This document shows, piece by piece, positions 32,499 to 45,106 of a DNA stretch of 64,000 nucleotides (position 1 is its first letter; every line of letters begins with the position of its first letter). Made by a program: the position numbers and the translations under genes. The DNA comes from Drosophila persimilis (Eukaryota; Arthropoda; Insecta; Diptera; Drosophilidae). The stretch lies in the NCBI RefSeq assembly GCF_003286085.1, contig NW_020825298.1, forward strand, positions 1,302,001 through 1,366,000, given 5' to 3'. A model generated the notes under the pieces. The model saw only the letters and a program-made list of their open reading frames with translations. It did not search any database and was not told where the DNA came from.

Positions 32499-35400
32499 GA
32501 AAAGGATTTTGGGGAATTAAAAGGACCTTCGTAGCTAATCGAACCAAAAACCCAATAAAGTGTATAAAGGGAAGAGCGGAGAGCGAAGAGCGAAGAAAGA
32601 ATGAAACTGCTGCAGAAAGAACATGAAGAAAATCGAAAAACAAAAGACGAAAATTGTGTAAAGTGGTTTTATGGGGCAACAAAATAGAAAAATAGGATTT
32701 ACCACACACACACAGCAGTACAGTGAGAGATGGACTGGGAGTGGGACTGGGACTCGGGACTGGGACTCGGGACTGGGACTGGGACCCGCCTTAAGGTTAA
32801 AGTAAAGATTGCAGCAGCGGCTCAAATGGATTTACGTGTTGCGAATTTTAATTAAACGATAAAAAAGCAGGGGAAGGCGAGTGCGAAGGCAGAGAAACGG
32901 ACAGCAGACGTAGACACATCTCTGGGAATGGATGACCAGGCCAGGCCAGAACGGAAGAGGCCAAAACAGAGCCAGCACCAGTCCAGTTCCAGAGAAGAGC
33001 GAGCACTGCGTGTGCTTAGTACAAATTTATGGGCATGAGGTTTCTGGAACGGGAACGAGAGGACGGGATGGGTCCTCCAAGTGGCGGCATCATTTGGCCA
33101 TTGTCCGGCCAGGAGCCCACTCCTTGCTATTCATTGCGGTTCGCTGGTGTAAAATTTAATTTACGAGCTTGTATTTTCAATATGCTTATCCCCCAAGAAG
33201 CGCCCCTCTGCCCCACGGATGCCCAAGCCGCATGGAAGTGATTAACATTAAATCATACAGACGGGGGGGTCATATCTTTGGCGGACACACCTGACAGCCG
33301 CTCGGAACGGCTTCAATCTCTCTGGAAGGTAGGATCTCCATCTTGTAGGCCCCTTCCCGGACCCGCCGGACAATTACACTTTGCGGCCCATCCTCATTCA
33401 TCCATTTTCACGCACGTACAATTTTTTCGCACACAATTTTCACCTTTTGCGTGGAAAACCCCAAAATGAAAAACAATAAATGCAGGAAGGAAGGAAGCCA
33501 TAGCTACGCATTTTGTTTGCTAATTTCCCGCCTGCTTTTATCGGTATGTCGGGACTTATCAACGAGCCAGCTGCCAGATGCCATTAGCCATGGCCCAAGC
33601 CAACGCCCCGCCCCAGCCCCCGCCCCGATTGACACTTGCGAGGGGGGTCACGGCACTGGGTGGCACATCCTCCTGGTCCGTTGCCAAGTGGAAATTTCCC
33701 AGCAATTTGTTTGATTTTGCGCTTATTGGACTCGGCGCTTTGCATAAGCAATAAACATAAATTATCAATATAGTGGAGGCTGTTGATCCTGCAAGGATGG
33801 GTCCTACGAGAGTGGGGGGGATGGGACTCTGACCACAGAGTTATGTCCTAAGAGATACTGACAGTTATCTAAGGTCATAAGTCATTCAATAAAGGAGAGA
33901 GCCACATACCCGCATACCTATAGAAGGCGGAGAGTGTGATGCTAGGGCCAGAGATTGGGAGCAGCCCCTGAGAGCAGTACCCCATAGAAACAGTCCCTTA
34001 TAACCTGAAGACTCCTTTTACGATTCCATCTACAGATGAGGCACATATCCCTTTCAAGAGGGTGAATAACTGTGCTTTAGAATACCATCAAATACAATAA
34101 TCGTTGCCTCAGGATGAAGACCATACCATATACATGAATATATTTCAATGAAGTATCTAATATTCGAAGACTTTTAGTGGAAAATCTCCCTCTGCAAGAA
34201 TGTCTCTCAACTCCACTTAACCGCTTCTCATACGAAGCCTATAATTAATTAATGAAAAAACAGCGAATGCCCGTAATGCCAACAATTAAATTTAGATATT
34301 TTATTAATGACCCATTAAGAGCGCAAATTGAATTCAAATCAATTCGATTCATCAGCGCGGGAAAATTCCATCAGGCAAGAAACCACACAAAAGCCGCGCC
34401 ACACAACATTTTTTGCAACGCCATCGAACGACGGGGGGGAGTGCCAGGGGGAGACCATAAAAATTGGTTTTCATAAAACTCTGTTCACGTTTTAAATGAA
34501 TTAAAATTCGAAAATCCGATATGCTTAGAGCCAAAATCAAAAGGCTTAACGTCACCGACGAGCCGCGGGGCTCAAAAATCCATACCGACAGACGGGAAAA
34601 AAGGGACATGTGGGAGGGATATGGGAGGGGATTGTGTACAGTCCAAAAGATACCCTCTAGCAGGAGCAAGATTTGAGGTTTGTTAATTGTGAAATGCAAG
34701 AAAACAAAGAAGAAAATCAAATATTTCCAGCTGTTTGGCTCGATAACTGTTGATTCGGAATAGACTATGGGTTCGACGACCCTTTCGGCCAAACCACAAC
34801 AGGCCATTAAGCCGACTACCGACTGCCGACTACCGGGTGTAAAAACACCAAACAAAAGCAAAAGTTGCATCGATATAGGGCTAGAATTTCTCCCCACTGA
34901 CACTCCCCTTCCCTGTGCCTGTATCTGTGTGTCTGTGTGTGTGTGTGTGTGTGTGATATGTGAGCTCTTGTGATATACATGAGCACTTTCTAAACTGCTT
35001 AAAATATTTTGCTGAAGCTTAACAAAAACAAAATCAACGGAAAACCCAAAAGTTATCGAATACCTCCTCTGTCGCTCCCCACTACGCTCCCCACTCCCCT
35101 CTCCACATATCCCCTGGCTCTGTGGGGAGCTCTTCAAACGGTTTTCAAGCGTCTAAACGGGAGAGGTATCGCTTTCATATGGAGAGAAAGCTGCAGCACC
35201 TACATGTGTGTGTGCCTGTGTGTGTGTGTGTGGGTTGTGTGCGGATGTGTGTGTGTGTGTGTGTGTATGGCGATGTATCTTTCACTTTTCCTGCATGTGG
35301 CAATGAACCGTGAAACCGTAAAATGTTATGTTCTGAAAATCTGAAAATTTTTAGCGCGCTTCAAAGCGTTCAGCCCCTCCCCGGCTCTCCCTGCACTCCT

Positions 35401-36429
35401 CTCCACTCCACCCTCCACTCCTCCGGCGCTCCTGATGCTTTAGCTACTTGTTTGGCTGCCGCTGCCACTGCCACTGCCACTGATGCTGCCTCCTGCCTGC
35501 CGCTCCTAGAGTTTCCACCTGGCAATAATGTGGACCAACCGTTGTGGGGTGGCCGCTCCTCCGCTTGGCTGGCATCTGCAGCTGAATTTCCCATAGACCA
35601 GGTGCCCGGGAGCTCCTCCACGTTGCTCCTCCTGTGCTGTCGCCTGTGTACCTCCCCTTGCGGTGTCTGCCCCATTTGGCTTCCCTTCAGCCCTCTCTCT
35701 ATCCCTCTTTCTCCCTCTAATGTGAATGTTTCCGATGCACTTATCGGCTGTGGAGTGTGGCGTGTGGATGGGATGGGGCTTTGGGCTTAAATCTTGGGCA
35801 AAGTTTTGATTATATCGATTACATGGCGCTAAATACCGAAAATTGATCATTCAATTGGTGGAGGAGGAGCTGTGGAGTATGAAATGCGTCTCTTAATTGG
35901 AAAGAAACTGCAGAACAAGCCATTTGGGAAGTGTGAGTTCTATAACTAATCAAATTTGTGCATTTATCTATTAGCAGCGAAGATTCAGTCGAATCTTGTA
36001 TAGATAAACCCTGTGAAAGATAGATAGATCAAGATCCCTGGATATTCAACGTTTTCCAGTAACGAGAAGAGGCAGGAATACCATTCAAAGTTCTACGGAC
36101 TGTAAAGTATTCTAGAAGTTCTATTAATTAAATCTCGTTATATTCTGAATGATTTTCGGCCTGTCTTCACTTTGGGACTCAAATCTCAAGAGACATTAAG
36201 GCGTCCTTCTGCTTGATTTGATGAAATTACATTTGAAAATCTCCCAGATACTGCTGCCCCATTTTGTGGCACTTCAACACCCACCAAGAGACAGCTGCTC
36301 GCCCATCATCTGCTTTATAGGCAGATCTGAAGAGTATGGCGGTAGAGGGAGCTTGAGCTTGCCAGCGCCTACATGAAATGTATTTTTAAAAACCTTGTTA
36401 GAGAAATTTAATACGGCTTCGGCGGCGGC

Positions 36430-36437
36430 TATCGATA
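36430..36437. promoter_or_regulatory. Orphan DRE motif TATCGATA
   Basis: A perfect palindromic DREF/BEAF-type site in intergenic sequence. By chance one is expected about once per 65 kb, so its significance is low. Confidence 0.3.
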
Positions 36438-39400
36438 GACATGACCACTTAGTGCTTGTGCATTTTTAATAAACACCGACTGAAAGGTATTTCCAAGTCA
36501 CGTGCCACACACCCGTCCCGCCACGGCGCCCCATGGAAATGCCTTTCCTTTGGGCTTCCTTTGGGTTGCTTTCCGCTGCCAAGTTGGCCAGCGATTTGCT
36601 TTCGAAACTTTCAAAGAGCAACAGAGCCAGCGCACACTTAATTTACGAATAAACGCGCATAATTTTATATCTACACAAGACTTGGTATTCCCCTCCACTC
36701 CCCACACCTGCCCCGGCCACTGCCCCTGCCCCTGCCCCCTCCTAGACGCTGTCTAAAGTTGGTGGCATATGAAAAGGTTGCCAACGTGGCGTGTTATAAT
36801 AATTTCTCAAGATACGCATGTGGGCTAGAAAGAGCGGAGCTACACTGGGAACAAAAATTCAAGAAAATATACTCTTGAAAACACTCTAAGGAATATTTCA
36901 AGCATATTTGTAGATTTATAATACATTTCCATGTCTCCACAACTTTTTTCGGGAATTGGTTTTGTGTGATTGGGAGCTTTATTTAGTTGTCATATTGTTC
37001 CGATGGTTCTAACGATGACTGGAACAGCAAAGGTGGTGTACGCTGGAGCAGCGGCATAGGTGGTCACGAGAGAAGGTCACGGGGGCAGCATTACCTTGTA
37101 ATTGTACAATTTTAATTTTGTATTTGAAAAACCAGGCTATAATTTTCAATTTCTTCTATGTATCCCCTTTGTTTTTCTTTCAGTGCAGCTGAGGATATGT
37201 GGTTCCGGCAGTGTGTGTGTGTTTGTGTGTGTGTGCACAGGTAGTTGAAAAGTTTGTTAACCAATGTCTGGTTGCGGGCGAGGCGCAAAATTGTGCTCAA
37301 GGTGTGCCTGGCACGCACCTCGGGACTGCTTTGCTGTCTGACTGCTGCTTGCGCTGCTTGCGCGGCTTGGTCTTTTGTGCAAGTTTTTGCCATTCCGATT
37401 TTACCTTTACCGTTACTAGCTGCCCCTCTCCTCTGCCCCTCTATGCTAAAAACTTAAACCAAACTTACACTCTCACCAGCACCAACACCAGCAGCAGCAC
37501 ACACACACACATAGATGTAGATGTAGATGGGTGCACCTGCACGCATGTGGAACCCTTTTTCGCCTCCATTGGCATGTGCAAAAAAAGTTTTATTTCGGTC
37601 GAAAACTTTTGCTACCCACTGTTGTTGTTGTTGCTGCCGCCGTTGATGATGATGAAAACGCAAAAAGCGACAAGAAAGCAGAGAAGCAGTCGAGCCAAAG
37701 GCACAGGGGAGGCCGCAGAGCGGATCCGCGTAGAGGGCCGCAAGCAGGGAGGCGAAAATCCTGGGAGAAAGGTAAATCCATAAAGGGTGAGGTGGGGAAT
37801 TTGCACTCCCGAATTGTCGATCTTTGCAGGCACGATCGCATACGGAAAACCACGTTAATTGAAATACTAAGCTATTAATATGAAGAGTGCTTTGAATGGC
37901 TCACCTTATGACGATACACCTTTGCGGCGCAGAGGAGCAGCAGGCAGATAGGATAGCTGGCAAAACAGAGGAGATGGCGGCCGAGAGGAAGGCGAAACGC
38001 GTCGAGCCGCAACCGAGCAAAACGCGAGCAGCGTAAACAATTCGCAATAAGGCCAAAAACAACGGTGAAAGTAATGAAACGCCGCGGCGGCAAACCAACG
38101 CCACTTCCAGCAATAAAATACAAACAAAACGGAGAGAACGCCAGAGAGTTGCTTCGTTTCACAGTTTGATTGGAGGCAATTACGGAAATGCACGTGGAAA
38201 CGATTTACATAATGTATTATAAATAACCAATTGCCGGACACTGACACTTGCATCATTTACACTGCACGGACATGTCACTGCATGTCGCACAAACCGAAAA
38301 AAACAACAACCACTTTACTTGTTACGAATCACGCGACGATCCGCCAAGGCTGAACAGAAGTGAACGAGAGAAAGAGGAAGGAGAACAGAGCAGATCACAG
38401 TTGGTGATTGCTGGTGCATTCTCGAAAAGAATAAGAGCAGCAGCAGAGAGCGACAAAAAGCTGTGAGAACAGAGAGGCTTGCGCTTTAAGCTCTTTGCTC
38501 AAAGCTGCAGTTTCGCTGCTGAGATGCTGCTTGGCTTCTTCGACTTTGTTTTTGCTGCTGCTGATCTTTTGTCTCTTTCCTGACAAGGGCTCTGGTTCAA
38601 GGGCACTAAATATCAGGTGAGGCCTGCATATATTCTTTGTATCTATTTACATGAATAAACTATTTGTTTGTTTTGCAGCAATAAAAAAGAATTATCCATG
38701 GGAAGCCAAAAATCAAATTTTTGTTCTCCTCTACGGCAAAGTGCACCTGCTGTTCGTTGTGGCTTCGTTGGTAATCGGCCCCGAGCCAGATCCCTTTCTT
38801 GTGCTGCTTTGTTACACTTCAGCGACTGTTCGCGCTGCTCCTCGGCGCTTTCTCGTCTCAAAACAGCGCTGCCAGGAGTCTAAAACTTTTGAAGGTGCCG
38901 AAAGTTGCTTCACGCACACCTACGCAGACACACACACACACACACTCCAACTCCCGCACAGTACATTTGATTTTTGAATGATAGACTTGTTGCAACTGGC
39001 GACAGCTTAGTGGCTGCACTGCTCCTCTGGCATAATGCACTGCTTTATCATAGTTACTGATTAGCCATTGCCTTGCGGTTCAGTATCTATAGTCTTTACT
39101 AAGTGAAATGCTAAAAAATGGAGATTTTAGAGTGCACATCTGCTTACCCTTCAGCCTTCAACCATACCTTCAGTGCTTCTCCACCTGTTTGCTTGGGCAA
39201 GCTGGTATTGATATCATTTCATGTCCCATCCATCAGTCAATTAATATCATTATGCAAAAGCAACATTAACCAACTGACAACGACAGGCAGCCCCAACAGG
39301 CCCCAGCAGGGAGCAGCAGGGGGGAGGCATATCGAGGATGCCAGGCAGTCAGCCAGCCAGGAGGCGGGATACGGGATATCAGGCAGTCAGTCAGGTGGGG

Positions 39401-41366
39401 GATACGGATACGATATCAGGCAGGCAGGAATTAGTCGTTCGGCTATATCCCCTTGGACCAATCACACAGCTGTCAGCGTTGACGTGCCACTGCGGGACCA
39501 GATTAAGGCAGGGCAGGGTATGGCGTACGTGTGTACATACGTGTGTGAGCGTGTGTGTGTGTGAGGTGGGGTTCGAGGGGGAAGTTCGACAAAGAAGACC
39601 ATTAAGGAGTTGGAATTATGGAGAAACATATATTGGAATACCCTACAGATTTTAATCGATTTTATAATGGTTTTCTGGAGGTTCTTGAAAGAGAACATCC
39701 CAGGTTTATCCATGAAATTATAATGTGAGCAAAACATTTTGAAAGGATATGGAAAAGATTTATAAATATAGTGCCTGAGTGCCATTTCATTTAGTTCCAG
39801 GAAGGATCCCTTCAATACTTCCATCCCTTAGATCTAATGCATAACTCCCCCAAACCCTATATACTCCATAGTCGATGGTCCATGCCCTGCCCCGCTGTGT
39901 TTTCTCGTGACTCTTTGTTATAAAAAGCGGTGAGATTTGAGAGAAAGACACGTGGACAGATGTCAGGCCCAGCATCGATGGCAGCCACCAGAGCAGGAAG
40001 AGGCGAGTCTTTTGTGGCACATTGTGGCAGGCGGCAGGCGGCAGTCGGCAGGCGGCAGTCGGTAGTTTCAACGTCAATTAGATGATGTTTGCTGCATTTG
40101 CCACAAATTGACAAACTCGTCGACGGCACAAAGGGATTTTACCGCGCACACAGAAGAGGAGCGCCACAAAATATACGTATATACAAAATATACTTAGAAA
40201 AATATGTAAAGCCAAGACAGAGAGCGGCTCAGTGGAGGAAAAAACAAGTGAAAAAACCCCAAATGAAAATTCAAACCCGAAGAAAATATGCCAAAAGGAA
40301 AGCAAAGCAAAGAGGAAAGGAAAATTGTGTTGCTTTTACTTTTTCTGTTTCTGGTTTGCGGCTATGTTCAATTCCGTTGACGTTATCAAAAGTTGCGGCA
40401 AAAATAAGGAAAACCTAAGGAAAAAGGAAAATCAGGAAATAAATATATATATATGCGAGTATTTTGTACATAGAAGGACGGCAGGAAGGGGAAGGGGAAA
40501 GGGGAAAGGGGGGAAGAAAAGGATACAAGTAATTTGCCAAGGGCAATGTGGCCACAACGGAAGTTAACATTGAAAAGGATTACGGCGTGCCAGAGACTCG
40601 TCTTTTGTGTCGGACTCTTAGACGATATCTACCTCTGAGCATCTCTCTGCCTCTCTCTCTCCCTTCTCCCTGCTCTCTTCCCTCTTCACTGTGCAGAGGA
40701 GTATATGTATGTGTTGACAGCAGCAACCAGTTAGCATCCAAGCTATTGGGCCATTTGTCGCTTCCCCCTTGGGAGGGGGGTCCTGGGCTCTGCCTGGGCT
40801 TCCATTTCGAAGGTAAAAAGTCAAAGATTTTCTGCAATTGGGATTTCGTTATTATAAGCATTGTTCAGGCATTCCCCCACCCCATTCACCCACCCCCTAC
40901 CAAAATGTCTCCTTCTTCGTTTAAGTTGGACAAATTGAAATTTGCATTTTGATTAGCTCTCGTCGAATGACAATGTCCAAGGTGGCTCTGGGTCCTATCC
41001 ATTCATTTCCATTTCCATTTACAACAGAATAGGGACACACACACACACGCACACACACACACAAACATAAAGAGGAGAAAGTTCCAAGTCAACGGCAGGC
41101 ATATGTGTCCGTAATGTCTTCATAATCCTCATGGACAAAGTCCCTTCTTGGTGCCAGACAAATTATGACACTTACTTACTAATTTCCTTCCTAAATGCAT
41201 TCTCTGGGCTCGGTCCCGCTCTCGCTCCCGCTCCCTGGGATCTGTCTTTCATCTGAATCCTCTCTGAAGGCCCGGCTGGCTCCAAGGCTGCAGTTTAGCC
41301 TCAGCTCTTCAGACGGCATAAGTTGTTAACTTAAGCTTCTACAGCAGCTTCTACTGCCTCTCCCGC

Positions 41367-41431
41367 AGTATCTGTATCTGTAGCTGTATCTGTTTCTGTA
41401 TCTGTATCTGCATCTCTAGATGTATCTGTGG

Positions 41432-41460
<29 letters not shown>
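41367..41460. repeat. Compound TGTATC array and (GT)n
   Basis: Imperfect TGTATC copies run directly into 14 GT units (41433-41460). Confidence 0.9.
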
Positions 41461-41463
<3 letters not shown>

Positions 41464-44400
41464 CTCCTGCTCGTACATCGCCTTTCCTGCTGATGCGTTT
41501 CCATGGGCTGCTTCCCGCAAGCATTTCGAGAGCATGTGCGGAAGGAAATGTGAAATTTTAAGTTCAACTAGGATTTCGGCCCAACAGACTGGCTGAATGC
41601 TGACTCCTGGCTCTGTGTGGCTTTATGGAGCTGCTGAATGTGCATGTGGTGCACCAAACATGTCTGCCATCTGTCCGTCCGTGCTCCTGCCTGCTGACCA
41701 AATCAAAGATATGCCAAAAATGGCTCGTAATTACAAGGTTTTTGGTGCCGCAAGCTGATGGGTTTTTCTAGCCAACTGATTCGGATTCAAGATGGACTTG
41801 AATGGGCACAGTTCTAGCGATACAGCTACAGTGTGTACTCGATTAACCTTTAAACCCAATTACCCTTCCATTCGGGCTAAACTACGAAATGCCTGTAATA
41901 GATTTGACCTTTCCTTGAATGATATTTCCTTCCACTCTATTCCGATGCCAATTAACCTTCACCCGCAGTTACCTCTAAGCTGGAGGCCTCCAAATATTAG
42001 CTTAGCCTTCAACTTTCCACCGCAATCAATATTAATTTGTTCCCCACAAAAAGAGAGCTCAAAAATATGTGTTTTGCTTTTATTTACTGCGGTCTGGCGC
42101 TCATTGGGGGCTCATTAATTTGGCAATTTGTATGCAAAATGCACACGCAGATACAAAGGTCTCCTCCTATTCACACGACAGTGTCCACTGTCCGTTCGAC
42201 TGTCCGTTGGCTGTCATTGTCTGGTGTAATTAGAAGGATGTTAATGAATTTCATTTGTTTGTCTGCCTGTCGACAGAATTCCGTATTTATTTTTTTCCCC
42301 TCTACATTTCATTTTGTTTTGCCGTTTGTTTGGTTTTTCTGTTTTGTCCGCTTTTTCCCACTTTTGCTTTCGTTGCACGTGGCGTATGCGTAATTTGTGT
42401 ATTATTATACGCTGCCTTCCAGGGGGTGTTTCGGTTTCAACATGAAGCCTGCTGCTGCCCCACATTTGAGTGTATTGAGCCCATGTTTAATCTCTCCTCA
42501 GAGATGCCATCGAAATCCCTATAAAAAGTGCCTTTTCTCTTAAATAATCATGTCTCAAATCCCAGGCCATAATGCTATAAGGTATCCGAGGCTTCGCATG
42601 TTCTGTGCTATCCTGCAAATATAATTCCTTTGTTCCGCGATGGCCAATTGCCTGTAGAGTACTGTCCCGTCCTGTGCTGTCATGTCCCGGCCTGGACCCG
42701 GCCTGGCCGATAGTTATTTAATTTTTAATTACTTATGATGGTCGCGAGTTTGAGTTCGGTTCGGGATTGGCATTGGGATTATTGTGGAGATCAGGATCCA
42801 TTGAAATGTGAAATTAAATTTGCTGTCGCGGACTTTTGTTTGGGTTCGGGCATTGGGGCGTTGGGGCGTTCGGGCGGCCACGTCTTTGGCAATTAATTGT
42901 TTAATTTGGTTATTTAAAATTAATGATATGTTTTTCATATGTCATTGCACATTTGCACTGCTATTTTATATAAAAATATACATATATCTGTGCACTTTTT
43001 ATCGGCATTTTAAATGGCAAACAAAAACCTATCGCTGGAAACATTCATTTCAATTATGCAGATAGGCGTAAATGTAATGAAAGTTGAACAGGAGGATTAA
43101 CGCGGCCAAAGCGCGTCGCGGCTTAAAGTCAACTTAATGAGTGCCACTGCCACTGCCACTGCCACTTCCAGGGCCAGCCCTGAATCGGAATCGGAATCGG
43201 AATCCGATTGATTGGATTCTCCGACTGAATGCACCCAATTGAGCACTCATCAGGCCGGGGTTAAGGTGAGGTTAGCACCCACTCGGAAGTACAGTGCAGT
43301 ACATCGAGAAGATCCATGCTTAGAGGCAATATTCCTCTTGACCATAGCTGCAGCAATCCTACAATTGTGACACTGACTGTACATATAATCCGCACTTTTT
43401 ATGGATCGCTTCACCGTTTTGGTGGTTTCAGCTAGCCTTGTTCGGATAATTGACATTCAGTTTTTGCCTCTTTCGAATAGGTTTTAATTCCATTAATGCG
43501 GAAAAGTACTCGACCATCGAATGAGCGACTGAAACGAAAGCCCTCGATGCAACGCAGGGAATTAATGAAATCTGATTACAGTTACAGGACAATAGAACAT
43601 TCAAAATATATCTTTTTATATATGCTTTTTTTGAAATAAACTAATTTCGGTCAATAAACGTTGATTCGGAGATTACGTGGCATTTTTTCCAGCCAATGTA
43701 TTTTCTAGAAAAAAAATTCTGCTTTGTTTTCAATCAGATTTTAATCAGGAAAATATCTATGCAGAGGCCATAGAGAGGATGGGTGCATCTCTTTCATCAG
43801 TTTCTCATCAGCGAATTGCCGCCACTTAATCGGGGAACTAAGGCATAAGTAACTCCATTTAAAATCCCAATTAACAGTTCACTGTAATTTATGGATTAAA
43901 ACCTTTAATCCGCTTTCGGACTTGTCTCCTTTCTCTCCGGGGAGACCGACAGGGATAATTTATATGACAATGCTTCATTAAAAAATATTCCATTTCCATT
44001 TGCTGTTGATGACTTCTCGTGTTGGCTCGTGCATTGGCTTTCCCTCTGTTTAAGCCGGGACGGGGACTGTCACAGTGGCTGATCTTTTTATTGCTCCGAA
44101 CCGCACATGGGAAAACCCTCGGCTACCATTGCTCGCCCACTAACAGTTTGCGGCTTCACTTAATGGCGAAATGTTGCTGTTATTGTAATACATTTATTAA
44201 ACATAATTCGAGCGCGTAAATTCCAGCCAAAAGGCTGTGACAGAGAGACTCTGCCTCTCATTCTCCATTGCAATTAACATTCATTGTTGTGCGCGACTTT
44301 TTCTGTCCGCATTTTCCACCATCGATTCGAGGTGGATCGGAGCCATTGCCAGTGCGATAATTATGGCCACACAATAGTTTGAGGTTGGGGCTGGGACGCG

Positions 44401-45072
44401 GGACGCGGGACGGGGGGGCTTAATGGTGGTCCGCATTTAAATGCATTTAAGTGGCATTTCAACTGACGACAGCTCCAACTGGCAGGCGGGGGCGGGCTTC
44501 CCTCTTAATAAGGGATAATTGCAGCTCAACAAGGATCGTCGAGGGTGGGGCAGAGAGAGAGATGCACACACGTATTAGAAGAGCGATTCCATGGAGGGGA
44601 ATAAGAATAGATTACCTCCGACATATCCCCAAGTATAATTGAAGCTCCCAAAATCCTGCGGTGCATTTCTGACAAGCGTTGCAGGGACAGATTCCTAAAT
44701 GATTTACTCCGTTTTCCAGCCACTAACTTGCTTAAATGTGTGGCAAGAGTGGGTGAAGCAGCGTCGACTAATTTCAGTAGCGCCAAAATCATCTGCAGTC
44801 CTTCTTTTTTTCGGCTGCTTGCCAATCAGGTCACGGAGTGTCGCCCGGTGGCGTCCAGTTGTTGGGGCCACTGATTTTTCATGCTTCCATGTTCTCACGG
44901 TGCTGTTCGTTTGAAAGGGTCACAGAACATGTTCATAATGTACGCTAATGTGCATAATGCATAATGTATGCGACGAGCCAAGACCCAGACACGCATACCT
45001 GCACAGAGAAGAGCACGAGCACACGTGCCACAGCCACAGCCACAGCCACATACACTCACTGGCAAACACGTG

Positions 45073-45106
45073 CAACAGCAACAGCAGCAGCAGCAGCAGC
45101 AACAAC
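45073..45106. repeat. (CAG)n / (CAA)n repeat
   Basis: A run of CAACAG and CAG units in non-coding sequence. Confidence 0.9.

Noticed and set aside
34352-35137. 261-codon - strand frame
   Set aside because: Crosses a GT microsatellite (Thr/His repeat) and AT-rich DNA, with no domain; long only by chance.
37875-38256. - strand frames with a hydrophobic run (SYPICLLLLCAAK) next to a GTGAGC donor, like a signal-peptide exon
   Set aside because: No matching downstream Ig or other exon on the - strand between 28 and 37 kb, and the long upstream frame is not protein-like.
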